Shown here in pieces: positions 18,368 through 27,383 of a stretch of 64,000 bases of DNA (position 1 is the stretch's first letter; each line of letters opens with the position of its first letter). The stretch is from Alkalihalobacterium alkalinitrilicum (GTDB taxonomy: Bacteria; Bacillota; Bacilli; Bacillales; Bacillaceae_F), in the NCBI RefSeq assembly GCF_002019605.1, contig NZ_KV917368.1, positions 155,809 to 219,808 of the forward strand. Reading direction: 5' to 3'. The notes below the pieces were generated by a model. The model was not told the origin of the DNA. It saw only the letters and a list, made by a program, of their open reading frames with translations, and made no database searches. The translations under genes were made by a program, and so were the position numbers.

Positions 18368-18810
18368 TTGTACTTTTACAGAGAAGATTTAATTAATATG
18401 ATCGTGCCTGATAAACCAGACCCAGCAGCAAAAGTCCTTCAAGAAGCGTTAGGTGGGCGTTTTGGTGAAATGAGAACCATGATGCAATTTTCATTTCAAA
18501 GTGCAAACTTTAGAGGAAAGGGTAAGCAATATCGTGATCTAATTAGAGGGATCTTTTTAAAAGAACTCAGTCATAGCGAACTTATCCAAACGACGATCAA
18601 CCAACTATTAAATCGATCTGGTGAAGAGGGAGTTGGAAGTGCAGGAGTCGGTGATGCACCATTAGATGAAGCGATTAAACACGCAAATCCTCATCATTAT
18701 ATTATGGGGGCCAACTTCAAGTCATTCCGCCCCCTCAAGGCCATCCTGTTCCTGAATTACCGGTAATGCCAAATGAACACAGCATTGGTTTGTCGGATTT
18801 GAATCGTTGA
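18368..18810 (+). pseudogene. Manganese catalase with a large internal deletion
   Basis: Mn-catalases dismutate hydrogen peroxide with a di-manganese centre and are often spore-associated in Bacillus. The N-terminal ~117 codons are normal (TTG start behind AGGAGGAGG). Ligand candidates E34, E66 and H69 correspond to Glu35, Glu66 and His69 of the Lactobacillus plantarum enzyme, and HANPHHYIMGA follows. At about 18715 the sequence jumps, in a different frame, to the typical family C-terminus LQVIPPPQGHPVPELP, MPNEHSIGLSDLNR, ending TGA at 18808-18810. Roughly 120-150 codons that should hold the remaining ligands (Glu148 and His181 equivalents) are missing. The first frame stops at 18766, so no functional enzyme is expected. 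Confidence 0.8.
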
Positions 18811-18875
18811 AATAAGCTTTAAATTTCACAAAACTATATTTAAAAATGAAAGTAGCTATGCCCGTATAAATGAGG

Positions 18876-19063
18876 TCATAGCTTTTTATTATGTAAAAAA
18901 GCTTGAATAAAAAAATAAATACTTCCGAGAATAACGGCAGGGAGCATGACGTAGTGAAACCAGTTTGCTTCATTTGAAGTGTAGATAATGGTATCTAAAT
19001 ACTTAAAAGAACTACTTAATAGCAGTAATCCCAAAATGATATAAAATACAATTTTTTCTTAAT
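18876..19063 (-). pseudogene. Small two-TM membrane protein with a one-base frameshift in a poly-A run
   Basis: On the minus strand a ribosome binding site AAGGAGAGG is followed by ATTAAGAAAAAATTG. Adding one A to the run gives a clean 62-residue membrane protein with KKKIVFYIILGLLLLSSS, then NWFHYVMLPAVILGSIYFF and the end HNKKL. As written, the frame stops at once. The start would be ATT, or an ATG that has mutated. Unknown family. It may be intact in the real genome if the homopolymer length is an error. Confidence 0.4.
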
Positions 19064-19153
19064 GTTTTTTCCTCTCCTTATTGGCGACTTAAAGGTAATA
19101 TTCTTTATTTTAGTAGGGTAACTCTATGAAATAAAGAAAAAGCACTTATTCAA

Positions 19154-19184
19154 TTGTATGCATGCTCGATTCTTTTGGTATAAT
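19154..19184 (+). promoter_or_regulatory. Promoter of cvfB
   Basis: A TATAAT -10 box with an extended TGG just before it; the -35 (TTGTAT) is weakly placed with a 19-base spacer. It lies 67 bases before the cvfB ATG. Confidence 0.5.
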
Positions 19185-19250
19185 AGGTAAGGCATTGGTC
19201 AAATATGTCATTAATGTAATTAAGAACGTTAGATAATAAGGGGTTTTAAT

Positions 19251-20114
19251 ATGAAAAAATTACAAGCAGGTTCCGTTGCCGAATTACGTGTCGAGAGAAA
19301 AGCAGAATTCGGTTATTTTTTATCAGATGGTGAACAAGATTTCTTACTACATACAAATGAAATTTCAGGTGAAATAACAGAAGGCGATACTGTCAAAGTG
19401 TTTTTATATAATGATAAAGAAGGACGTCTAACCGCAACGATGACAATTCCAAAAATTCAAATTGGAGAGTATGATTGGGTAGAGGTCGTTGACATTAATC
19501 CACGTTTAGGCGTATTTGTTAATATTGGTATTCAAAAGGATATTCTTGTTTCAGTTGATGATTTGCCAGCTTTTAAAACAGTTTGGCCGAAAGTAGGAGA
19601 TCAATTACTCATTACCCTTAAACTTGATTATAAAGGCAGATTACTCGGGCAGCTTATAACCGAAGAAGTGGTTGAAGAGATTGAGAAAGCGGCCAGCTTT
19701 GATATGGATAAGCAACAAATTTCAGGACGTATCTACCGCGCACTGAAAGTAGGGTCATTTATGCTGTCAGATGACGGGTATCGATGCTTTATACACGAAA
19801 GTCAAAGACGGAAAGAGCCGCGCCTCGGAGAACTAGTAACAGGACGTGTAATTGATGTGAAAGAGGACGGCAGTTTGAATGTATCATTACTTCCGTTAAA
19901 GCAAGAGAGTCTAGGTGAAGATGCGGAAACGATATATGCTTATTTAGAGCGAAATGGTGGAAAGATGCCGTATACCGATAAAAGTGAGCCAGGAGATATT
20001 CGTTTAGATTTCGGAATGAGTAAGGCTGCTTTTAAACGAGCGTTAGGTAGATTGATGAAAGAAAAAAAAGTAGAACAAAAAGGCAACTGGACTCACCTTT
20101 TAAAAGGGGAGTAA
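19251..20114 (+). CDS. cvfB: CvfB/YitL-type S1 RNA-binding protein
   Basis: A 287-residue RNA-binding protein built from consecutive S1/OB-type beta-barrel modules (about residues 5-65, 75-140 and 155-215) and a C-terminal winged-helix of the CvfB family (DAETIYAYLERNGGKMPYTDKS, KAAFKRALGRLMKEKKV). Staphylococcal CvfB affects virulence-factor expression post-transcriptionally; the Bacillus homologue is YitL. Its exact RNA targets are not known. Preceded by a plausible extended -10 promoter and followed by a good terminator. Confidence 0.88.
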   Translation: MKKLQAGSVAELRVERKAEFGYFLSDGEQDFLLHTNEISGEITEGDTVKVFLYNDKEGRLTATMTIPKIQIGEYDWVEVVDINPRLGVFVNIGIQKDILVSVDDLPAFKTVWPKVGDQLLITLKLDYKGRLLGQLITEEVVEEIEKAASFDMDKQQISGRIYRALKVGSFMLSDDGYRCFIHESQRRKEPRLGELVTGRVIDVKEDGSLNVSLLPLKQESLGEDAETIYAYLERNGGKMPYTDKSEPGDIRLDFGMSKAAFKRALGRLMKEKKVEQKGNWTHLLKGE

Positions 20115-20195
20115 AAAGTAGCCTGGTCTCACCCTTTACAATAGGTTTAAGATTATAAACTAGTGTGTTAGGACTATAAATTGTAAATATAAAAG

Positions 20196-20242
20196 ACACC
20201 TCCTATCTCGTTATTGTCAAACGAATGAGGAGGTGTTTTTTG
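20196..20242 (+). terminator. cvfB terminator
   Basis: A stem ACACCTCCT / AGGAGGTGT with a loop of about 20 bases, followed by TTTTTTG. The bcr1-like element begins directly afterwards. Confidence 0.8.
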
Positions 20243-20399
20243 TTTATCCTGCAACAACGGGCAATAATACCCCCACTTCAAGACTTTTGAGGAATCAGGG
20301 AAGGATAAATGGGGATAAACTGCCAGTAAGTGCCCGATTGGTTCAACTAACGATCAGTGGGGAAGAGGTAACCCTTCACTGATGGAAGGTTCACTTTAT
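20243..20399 (+). repeat. bcr1-like modular hairpin element, copy 1
   Basis: Begins and ends with TTTAT (20243-20247 and 20395-20399). Module A has a long stem formed by GGGCAATAATACCCCCACTT and its partner near 20310-20335, with the conserved core GACTTTTGAGG. Module B follows, CCGATTGGTTCAACTAACGA, then a CATCAGTG-type stem closing at CACTGATGG and the terminal AAGGTTCACTTTAT. It lies between convergent cvfB and the MFS gene. Confidence 0.85.
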
Positions 20400-20429
20400 G
20401 TAGTTGCCATTAGCTTTAAAAGGGAATCC

Positions 20430-21656
20430 TTAACCGTTCATCTCGTCTAATTTTTGATCTGCTGGTAAGAAGAAGCTTAAAATCCCGATGAGTGGGAGAG
20501 CAACAGTGAATAACATCGTGTTCGTTAACCCGAAGTGGTCAGCAAACCATCCTAAGGCAACGGATCCGATCGCTCCCATCCCAAAGGCAAGACCGATGAT
20601 CAGACCAGAGACTGTACCAATTTTTCCAGGAATTAAAACTTGAGCATAAACAACGGTTACGGAAAAACTCGATAAAATAATGAAACCGATGACGCCAAGT
20701 AAAAAGTAAGTTGCTATTGGACTTGCATAAGGTAATACAAGGGCAAGTGGCGCAGATGCAAGCATCGATAACATGATCATATTTCGTTTTCCAAATCGAT
20801 CAGCAAGTGGTCCACCTGCAAACGTACCAATCGCACCAGCCAAAAGAAAGACAAAAATGTAGCCTTGTGCTTGTGCAATCGTTAAACTGAATTTTTCAAT
20901 AATGTAGAACGCAAAAAAGTTTGTAATACCTGCATGGAACCACGATCTTGCAAAAACTAAAAAGATTAATAGACAAATAGCAAATACCACCATTTTTCGA
21001 TGCGCTGGACTCAATTTGACCGCTGCTTTATTTGTTTGTGGTCTTTTAGCAATTGCGATAATTTGAGCAGAATACCACCTAGCTATGTAGACAAGTAATC
21101 CGATAGCGAGGGCAGCAATAATTGTAAACCATATCGCACCAAATTGACCTAGCGGAACTAAGATTAATGCAGTAATGAGTGGTGCCATTGCTTGACCTGC
21201 ATTTCCACCTACTTGATATATCGATTGAGCCATTCCACGGCGTTTTCCTGCAGCCATATAAGCGACTCGTGACCCTTCGGGATGAAAGGTCGCTGAGCCT
21301 AATCCTATAAAGATGACCGATAAAACGACATACCAAAATGATGGAGCGAAAGCGAGCCCGAGTACACCAAAGAATGTAAAACAAAGCCCAATCGGTAAAG
21401 CGTATGGCGAAGGCTTTTTATCGGTGTATAACCCAATGACAGGCTGAATAAGTGAAGATGTAATATTAAGAGCAAAAGCGATAATTCCGAGTTGAGTAAA
21501 TGATAAGCCCATCGATTGTTCTAGTATAGGAAACATAGCGGGAACTAAAGCCTGTATAGCATCGTTAAGTAAATGAACAAACCCAATAATGAGTAAAATA
21601 CGGTACAATGTTTTTTCTTGAGTTTGGACATTTTGTTGTTTAGCATGTGCTTGCAT
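20430..21656 (-). CDS. MFS transporter, fosmidomycin-resistance (Fsr)-like
   Basis: A 408-residue major facilitator with 12 predicted membrane segments. Family marks of the Fsr branch are GFVHLLNDAIQALVPAMFP in segment 1, QPVIGLYTDKKP in the first cytoplasmic loop and GLGSATFHPEGSRVA in segment 4. Fsr-like proteins export small drugs such as fosmidomycin; the actual substrate here is unknown. The start has AAAGGGG 7 bases upstream. Monocistronic, convergent with cvfB. Confidence 0.88.
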   Translation of the reverse strand: MQAHAKQQNVQTQEKTLYRILLIIGFVHLLNDAIQALVPAMFPILEQSMGLSFTQLGIIAFALNITSSLIQPVIGLYTDKKPSPYALPIGLCFTFFGVLGLAFAPSFWYVVLSVIFIGLGSATFHPEGSRVAYMAAGKRRGMAQSIYQVGGNAGQAMAPLITALILVPLGQFGAIWFTIIAALAIGLLVYIARWYSAQIIAIAKRPQTNKAAVKLSPAHRKMVVFAICLLIFLVFARSWFHAGITNFFAFYIIEKFSLTIAQAQGYIFVFLLAGAIGTFAGGPLADRFGKRNMIMLSMLASAPLALVLPYASPIATYFLLGVIGFIILSSFSVTVVYAQVLIPGKIGTVSGLIIGLAFGMGAIGSVALGWFADHFGLTNTMLFTVALPLIGILSFFLPADQKLDEMNG

Positions 21657-21812
21657 GGCAATTCCCCTTTCGCGTTACGAAATAATAATATCACCAAAAT
21701 ATAAAATTTGTTAGAGGTAATCGAGACTATTTTTTCTAACGGAATGTAAAATCTCCTTAAAAGTGCTGAAACTATTTTTTAAGATTAACGTATAGTAGAT
21801 GAGGTGATGGGT

Positions 21813-22324
21813 ATGTTTACGGAACTTAATGATAGATTGTACGAAGTGAAAGAAAAGAAACGAAAAAAATTAAAGTATGAGGAACATATTCTACATTATC
21901 TGCGCAACAACGCGCTATTCGTTCACTTGATAAAGCGAAAAATTGGTCAACATGGGATATGTTTGGGGGCGGAATGGTTACGACAGCGATTAAACATAGT
22001 CATTTAGATGAAGCGAGAAACCATGTTCATGATGCACAAAGCAAACTTCGCTTGTTTCAAGAAGAGCTACTTGACATTGAAAACCACTTTCAAATAAACA
22101 TGGAAATTGGAACCTTTCTAACATTTGCGGATTATTTTTTCGATGGAATAATTGCCGACTGGTTAGTCCATGGCAAAATCAGTGATTCACATAAACAAGC
22201 AGAAGAAGCGTCAACAAAAGTCTGTGAAATTCTCACCATACTAGAGGATTATAAAAGTGAACTAACAGATGGGTATACAAGGGTTGGTAAAAAGCGAAAG
22301 GAGATGCTAGAGGCTGCAATGTAA
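21813..22324 (+). pseudogene. Helical hypothetical protein, frameshifted
   Basis: An ATG at 21813 (GAGG 8 bases upstream) reads a Lys-rich helical start FTELNDRLYEVKEKKRKKLK. Near 21900 the frame shifts by one base and continues QQRAIRSLDKAKNWSTWDMFGGGMVTTAIKHSHLDEA, then RLFQEELLDIENHFQINMEIGTF to a stop at 22322-22324. The NWxTWDMxGGG and TAIKHSxxDEA motifs are ones I have seen in an uncharacterised Bacillota coiled-coil family whose members run continuously through this region. The total length of 512 bases is one short of 171 codons, so a single base is missing. Confidence 0.65.
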
Positions 22325-22430
22325 TTATTATTCTAATAAATCAACGTTTGTTTGTAATAAAACCTTACTACAAATCACTTTGAATCAAGATTTTAAATTA
22401 TAATGAAACAAAGAATGAAGGAGTGGTTCA

Positions 22431-22529
22431 ATGGAGACAAATAAATTTGACTTTTATACGGAAGAAGAATTACATTGGGCAATATTTCAAGAGGAGCAAA
22501 TAGAACAAAAGCATGGGAATGAAATTTAA
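22431..22529 (+). CDS. Small acidic ORF, 32 aa
   Basis: An ATG 8 bases after AAGGAG opens a 32-codon frame rich in Glu (METNKFDFYTEEELHWAIF, then Q-E-E-Q-I-E-Q-K-H). TATAAT at 22400-22405 could be part of its promoter. No family recognised. The bcr1-like element at 22537 begins 7 bases after the stop. Confidence 0.4.
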   Translation: METNKFDFYTEEELHWAIFQEEQIEQKHGNEI

Positions 22530-22536
22530 TATAATT

Positions 22537-22689
22537 TTTATCCCGCAACAACTGGCAGTAATAGCTAAATGAACGAGACAAAATGCGCCACGTCGTGGGC
22601 GCATTTTGTCTGTGAGACCCACATCGTGTGGGTCTCAACCAACCATCAGTGGGGAAGAGAAAAATCTCACTGATGGAAGTTCACTTTAT
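22537..22689 (+). repeat. bcr1-like modular hairpin element, copy 2 (module-swapped)
   Basis: TTTAT lies at both ends (22537-22541, 22685-22689). It opens with the common CCCGCAACAACTGGCAGTAAT and closes with the common module B stem (CCATCAGTG / CACTGATGG). The second half of module A is replaced by module C, two strong hairpins: GACAAAATGCGCC / GGCGCATTTTGTC and GAGACCCACA / TGTGGGTCTC. Module C also occurs in copies 4 and 5. Confidence 0.85.
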
Positions 22690-22754
22690 TGTTAACGTAT
22701 TAATAATCTTATATCACAGGTCGGGGCAATGGTTTGTAATGGACGGAACTAATC

Positions 22755-22793
22755 AAGAGGGAGTGACAAATACTGGTCACTCCCTCTTTTCCC
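22755..22793. terminator. Strong intrinsic terminator upstream of ypcP
   Basis: A perfect stem AAGAGGGAGTGAC / GTCACTCCCTCTT with a short loop and TTTT. It probably ends transcription coming through the 32-aa ORF and repeat. Confidence 0.75.
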
Positions 22794-22858
22794 TATTCAA
22801 TTTGCCAAAGGTTTGATAGTATAGATAAGTACGTTTTATTAAGTCAGGAGTGAATCCT

Positions 22859-23728
22859 TTGGAAAATAAAAAATTAATGCTTGTTGATGGAATGGCCTTA
22901 TTATTTAGAGGTTACTACGCGACAGCATATAGAGGTTATATAATGAAAACAAGCTCAGGCGTTCCGACGAATGGAATTTATGGGTTTGTTAAATATATGT
23001 GGGATGCAATAAAGACATTTGAGCCAAGTCATGTGATTTGTTGTTGGGATATGGGCAGCAAAACGTTTCGTACCGAAATGTACCCTGAATATAAAGCCAA
23101 CAGAGGAGAGCCACCTGAGGAATTGATCCCTCAATTTGATCTTGTTAAAGAAGTTGTAGCTAGTTTTGATATTCCGAATATCGGTATTGAGCAATTCGAG
23201 GCAGATGATTGTATCGGTTCGTTAGCTAAGCGATATAGCAATGATATGCATGTTCAAATTTTAACAGGTGACCATGACAGCTTACAGTTAGTCAATGAAC
23301 GAGTTCACTCTATCATCATGAAAAAAGGAATGTCAAACTATGCAGTATATACGCCAGAAAAGCTTTTAGAAGAAAAAGGGTTAACTGCTGCACAAATGGT
23401 AGATTTAAAAGGATTAATGGGTGATACGAGCGATAATTTTCCTGGTGTCAAAGGTATTGGCGAAAAAACAGCAATTAAGCTACTAAAAGAATACGAAACA
23501 ATCGAAGCGATTATTGAAAATTTAGCCAATCTGCCAAAAGGTATGAGAACAAAGATTGAAAATGAGTTAGAGATGCTTCACCTATCGCGAAAACTAGCAG
23601 AAATTCGCTGTGATGTTGAGATTGAGTTTGATTTTGAAAATGCTTTACTAACGATAGATGAAGAGAAAGTTCGTCAACAATTTGAAACACTAGAATTTAC
23701 ACGGCTATTAAAAGAAATGGGAATTTAA
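22859..23728 (+). CDS. ypcP: 5'-3' exonuclease / flap endonuclease YpcP
   Basis: A 289-residue stand-alone PolI-type 5'-3' exonuclease with the N-terminal PIN/FEN domain (LMLVDGMALLFRGYY, CCWDMGSKTFR, EADDCIG, LTGDHDSLQL) and the helix-hairpin-helix LMGDTSDNFPGVKGIGEKTA. The metal-binding acidic residues are in place. It matches B. subtilis YpcP, which removes RNA primers and overlaps functionally with the PolA 5' nuclease domain. The start is TTG at 22859 with AGGAG 8 bases upstream; the GTG at 22850 overlaps that ribosome binding site and is not usable. Confidence 0.9.
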   Translation: MENKKLMLVDGMALLFRGYYATAYRGYIMKTSSGVPTNGIYGFVKYMWDAIKTFEPSHVICCWDMGSKTFRTEMYPEYKANRGEPPEELIPQFDLVKEVVASFDIPNIGIEQFEADDCIGSLAKRYSNDMHVQILTGDHDSLQLVNERVHSIIMKKGMSNYAVYTPEKLLEEKGLTAAQMVDLKGLMGDTSDNFPGVKGIGEKTAIKLLKEYETIEAIIENLANLPKGMRTKIENELEMLHLSRKLAEIRCDVEIEFDFENALLTIDEEKVRQQFETLEFTRLLKEMGI

Positions 23729-23758
23729 AGAAACGTATAGTATACGTATAGTAAAAGA

Positions 23759-23800
23759 TGACTACTTAATCACTATGATTGAGTAGTTATTTCTTTTTTT
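23759..23800 (+). terminator. ypcP terminator
   Basis: A stem ACTACTTAATCA / TGATTGAGTAGT with a small loop, followed by ATTTCTTTTTTTT. Confidence 0.8.
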
Positions 23801-23919
23801 TAAAAAGGCTTTATGAATATACCATTGATCTAATTTGTATAATTAATTATTTGAAATTTCTGAAATTAAGACTTATGCTATTACTAGTGTCGTCTAGTTG
23901 AAAGGAAAAGGAGTGATAA

Positions 23920-24966
23920 ATGATGAAAGCAGTGAAATGGTATGGAAAACAAGATATAAGAATAGAAGAAATTGAGGAACCAATCCTTCGACCTGGCCAG
24001 GTAAAGGTAAAAGTGGAGTGGTGCGGTATTTGTGGAAGTGACTTGCACGCATATCAACACGGGGTTGGAGTTCAAGAGAATAAATTGCATCCACTGACTG
24101 GACAAAAGGCACCTCTCATTCTTGGTCATGAGTTCTCTGGTACGATTATCGAGGTCGAAAACTGTAACCGAAATGTTAAAGTTGGAGACCGAGTAGCCAT
24201 TGAACCATTGTTATTCTGTCGTAACTGTCGTTATTGTCATCAAGGGAAATATAATTTATGTGATAGTTATGGATTTCTTGGCCTTCATGGAAATGGAGGA
24301 TTTGCAGATTTTGTTGTCGTTTCTGAGGAGATGATACATAAATTACCTGATAATGTATCGTTAGAAGAAGGGGCTCTCATTGAGCCGACGGCGGTTGTTT
24401 TACAAGCCGTAAAAGAAAGTAGTATCAAATTAGGAGATCTAATTGCCATTTTTGGAGTAGGACCGATTGGACTATTAACGGTTATAGCAGCTAAGGCCGC
24501 TGGTGCCTCTACTATTATTGCTATAGATATTTCAGAAGAACGGCTTGAGCTAGCTAAAGGAATGGGAGCAGACTTTGTTATTAACGCGTCAGAGGAAAAT
24601 GTCGTTAAAACGATTTTATCAACTTACGGCAGAGTCGATGTCGTCTATGAAGCTTCTGGGGTACAAGAATCATTTTTCAATGCAATAACCGTATTAAAAA
24701 AGGGTGGAGAAATGATGGTCGTTTCACTTTCTGCTGAACCAATTCAAGTCAATATGCTGCAATTTTTAACAAAGGAAATAAATTTAAAGGGATCACTAGC
24801 ATATCGTCATATTTTTCCTCATGTCATCGCACTAATTAGTTCTGGTCAGTTGGATGTGAAAAAAATTATTACGAAAAAAATACCGATAGAAGCAATTGTG
24901 GAGGATGGGTTTAACCAATTACTAAGTGATAAAAGTCAAGCAAAAATATTAGTTAAGATGAATTGA
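23920..24966 (+). CDS. Zinc-dependent 2,3-butanediol dehydrogenase-like (BdhA family)
   Basis: A 348-residue medium-chain zinc alcohol dehydrogenase. Catalytic-zinc ligands are C38 (CGICGSD), H70 and E71 (GHEFSG). The structural-zinc cysteines lie near 100-115 (C-x2-C-x2-C-x7-C in FCRNCRYCHQGKYNLC). The NAD-binding GVGPIG is near 182. The GICGSDLHxY, LTGQKAPLILGHEFSG and FLGLHGNGGF pattern is closest to the BdhA/acetoin reductase branch, interconverting acetoin and 2,3-butanediol; L-threonine or sorbitol dehydrogenases are alternatives. AAGGAG precedes two adjacent ATG codons; either could be used. Confidence 0.75.
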   Translation: MMKAVKWYGKQDIRIEEIEEPILRPGQVKVKVEWCGICGSDLHAYQHGVGVQENKLHPLTGQKAPLILGHEFSGTIIEVENCNRNVKVGDRVAIEPLLFCRNCRYCHQGKYNLCDSYGFLGLHGNGGFADFVVVSEEMIHKLPDNVSLEEGALIEPTAVVLQAVKESSIKLGDLIAIFGVGPIGLLTVIAAKAAGASTIIAIDISEERLELAKGMGADFVINASEENVVKTILSTYGRVDVVYEASGVQESFFNAITVLKKGGEMMVVSLSAEPIQVNMLQFLTKEINLKGSLAYRHIFPHVIALISSGQLDVKKIITKKIPIEAIVEDGFNQLLSDKSQAKILVKMN

Positions 24967-25135
24967 GCGGTAGTAATAGAACTACTTGTTACAAGTGTAA
25001 ATATTAAAGATACTAATTCATAGTAGTTGAGATTGTACAGATACGAGCTTTCACAAATCTTCTATTGGCCAGGCAATTAATTCAATCATTTGAATAAAGT
25101 GTTAGGGTAAATACTGGGCATTAGGAGGAGAAATT

Positions 25136-26425
25136 GTGCAAATACATCTTGTTTCACCAGGAGAGTCACTATTCGGGATTGCTCAAGCCTATAATACAAC
25201 GGCAAATGCAATCGCTCAAGCGAATCAGTTACCTAATCCTGATCAACTCGTAGGCGGCCAAGCGTTAATTATACCGATTGTCGGTAGGTTTCATTGGATT
25301 CAACCTGGGGAAAGCTTATGGCAAATTAGTCAACTTTATGGAATTCCAGTGGAAACTTTACTTGAAGTCAACCAAATACAAGACACTCAAAACCTGTCCG
25401 TCGGATTTAGGTTATATATCCCAACTCAGTTTCTGGAAAAGCCGACCGTTGATGTTGGTGCATATGTAGATTTACAAATAACGGGTGAGGATTCTCCAGC
25501 TGTTGTCGATGCGGTAGGTGAGTACTTAACATTTGTTCAAATTTTTAGTTACGAGTTAAATGCGGATGGTACATTGACATCAATAGATGACCAAGCAATT
25601 ATTAATACGGCTTATGAAAATAGAGTTGTTCCATTAATGGTTATTACAAATATTAAGGACGGTGCTTTTGATACTGAACTCGTAACAACGGTGTTACAAA
25701 GTGAACAATTACAAAATCGTTTATTAGATGAAGCGATTGCTATTATGGAGCAAAAAGGATATTTAGGACTAGATTTTGACTTAGAATATTTAGGTGCAGA
25801 AAATCGTGAACCTTATAATGAACTCATGCGTAAAGCAAAAGTTAGGTTAGATGAGAGAGGATATTTTCTTTCGAGTGCACTGGCACCACAAGTGGAGCCT
25901 GGCATGGTAGGGGTTTTGTACGAAGGTCATGACTATGCTGCCCATGGTGAGATTGCAGATTTTGTGTTTTTAATGACCTACGAATGGGGTTGGACAGGTG
26001 GACCACCAATGGCGGTTGCACCGATTGATCAAGTGAGACGCGTCATTGAATATGCAGCATCCGTGATGCCAAACGACAAAATTATGATGGGGATCCCGCT
26101 TTATGGATATGACTGGACATTACCGTTTGTCGAAGGTGAGACGAGAGCGCGTGCGATCGATCATCAAGAAGCAATCGAGTTAGCAACAACGTATAATGCA
26201 GTAATTGAGTATGACCCAGTGGCCCAATCGCCTTTTTTTAATTATATCGATGAAAACGGGTTAGAGCATGAAGTCTGGTTTGAAGACGCCAGAAGCATGC
26301 AAGCTAAATTCGATTTGGTAAAAGAGTTGGGTTTAGGAGGGTTTTATTATTGGGTATTAGGCTGGGATTTCCCACAAAACTGGTTACTGATTGACGAAAA
26401 CTTCGAGGTAAGAAAACGAGTATAA
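25136..26425 (+). CDS. Spore cortex/peptidoglycan N-acetylglucosaminidase: two LysM + GH18 (YaaH/SleL type)
   Basis: A 429-residue protein with two N-terminal LysM domains (about 2-46 and 50-96) that bind peptidoglycan, then a glycoside hydrolase family 18 barrel. The catalytic DxDxE motif is D213-F-D215-L-E217 in GLDFDLEYL, and the substrate loop contains LMTYEWGWTGGPPMAVAPIDQV. It has no signal peptide, as in YaaH and SleL, which are placed in the spore coat by the mother cell. SleL cuts cortex fragments at N-acetylglucosamine during germination. GTG start with GGAGGAG 5 bases upstream. It fits the germination function of the ger operon at 43.3 kb. Confidence 0.88.
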   Translation: MQIHLVSPGESLFGIAQAYNTTANAIAQANQLPNPDQLVGGQALIIPIVGRFHWIQPGESLWQISQLYGIPVETLLEVNQIQDTQNLSVGFRLYIPTQFLEKPTVDVGAYVDLQITGEDSPAVVDAVGEYLTFVQIFSYELNADGTLTSIDDQAIINTAYENRVVPLMVITNIKDGAFDTELVTTVLQSEQLQNRLLDEAIAIMEQKGYLGLDFDLEYLGAENREPYNELMRKAKVRLDERGYFLSSALAPQVEPGMVGVLYEGHDYAAHGEIADFVFLMTYEWGWTGGPPMAVAPIDQVRRVIEYAASVMPNDKIMMGIPLYGYDWTLPFVEGETRARAIDHQEAIELATTYNAVIEYDPVAQSPFFNYIDENGLEHEVWFEDARSMQAKFDLVKELGLGGFYYWVLGWDFPQNWLLIDENFEVRKRV

Positions 26426-26433
26426 CATCACGA

Positions 26434-26496
26434 GGCTGACTATGTGGAAATCCTAAATAGTGAAATACTGTTGGATATCCTATGTCAGCCCTTTTA
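26434..26496 (+). terminator. Terminator after the GH18 gene
   Basis: A long stem with outer arms GGCTGAC (26434-26440) / GTCAGCC (26484-26490) and an inner GGAAATCC / GGATATCC pairing, followed by CTTTTAG. Confidence 0.65.
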
Positions 26497-26534
26497 GTTG
26501 ATACCTAAACTAGGCGTAAAGGAAATTAAATTGG

Positions 26535-27383
26535 CTATGATTTATTTTGCCAGATCACAGCCAATGTTCCTTCACCAGCGTGAGCTGCAATCGTTGAACT
26601 TATTTCACCGATTACGATATTCATATCTGGAAACTTGCTTTTAATGTCTTTTTCAAAAGCAACTGCTTTTTCCTCGATATTGCCATGCATAATTTGAACC
26701 TCACGTAGAGGCTGTTTATCATGTGCAAGTTGTATCATTTCTAATAATCTACGAATTGCTTTTTTCTCTGAACGAACTTTTTCAAAGACCTCGAACTCGC
26801 CATTTTGGTTTATGCGAATAATTGGTTTGATTTGTAGTAAGTTTCCTAATAAATACTGTGTTCCCGACATTCTTCCCCCTTTATAAAACTGTTCCAAGCT
26901 CCCTAAAAGAATATAGTTTTCTCCTTTATCTGCATCTTCACGAAGCTGTTGGGCGATCGTTTTTACATCCATTCCTTGTTCGCATAACGCAATTCCTGTT
27001 TTTAATAATGACGTTATCGCATAGGACATTGATTTTGAATCGATGAATTCAACAGGAAATTCAGCCATGTTACTTGCAGACATACTGCTATCTAACGTTC
27101 CACTTAGTTTGCTGGATATATGGACAGCAATGGCATGTTCATATTCGCCTTTTAGTTTTTCATAGAGCTCTACAAATCTACCTACAGCAGGTTGGGAAGT
27201 TTTAGGTACAGTTTTCGATTGATTGATTTTTTTGTATAATTCTTCGGTTGTTAAACTAATACCATCTTCGAATACGTCATCCCAAAAAATAATGGCAAGA
27301 GGAACTACATATACATCAGGATTGTTCTTTAAGTCTTCTGTTATATAGGCAGTGCTATCAGTAATCCAAGCAATTTTTTTCAT
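26535..27383 (-). CDS. DegV family fatty-acid-binding protein
   Basis: A 282-residue DegV protein. The N-terminal KKIAWITDSTAYI, then PLAIIFWDDVFEDG, the TSQPAVGRF loop that contacts the lipid, VHISSKLSGT, and the C-terminal STIAAHAGEGTLAVIW are family signatures. DegV/FakB proteins bind fatty acids and some present them to FakA kinase for phosphorylation; which fatty acid is unknown. Start at 27383 because AAAGGG lies 7 bases upstream; the ATG two codons earlier abuts the ribosome binding site. Confidence 0.9.
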   Translation of the reverse strand: MKKIAWITDSTAYITEDLKNNPDVYVVPLAIIFWDDVFEDGISLTTEELYKKINQSKTVPKTSQPAVGRFVELYEKLKGEYEHAIAVHISSKLSGTLDSSMSASNMAEFPVEFIDSKSMSYAITSLLKTGIALCEQGMDVKTIAQQLREDADKGENYILLGSLEQFYKGGRMSGTQYLLGNLLQIKPIIRINQNGEFEVFEKVRSEKKAIRRLLEMIQLAHDKQPLREVQIMHGNIEEKAVAFEKDIKSKFPDMNIVIGEISSTIAAHAGEGTLAVIWQNKS

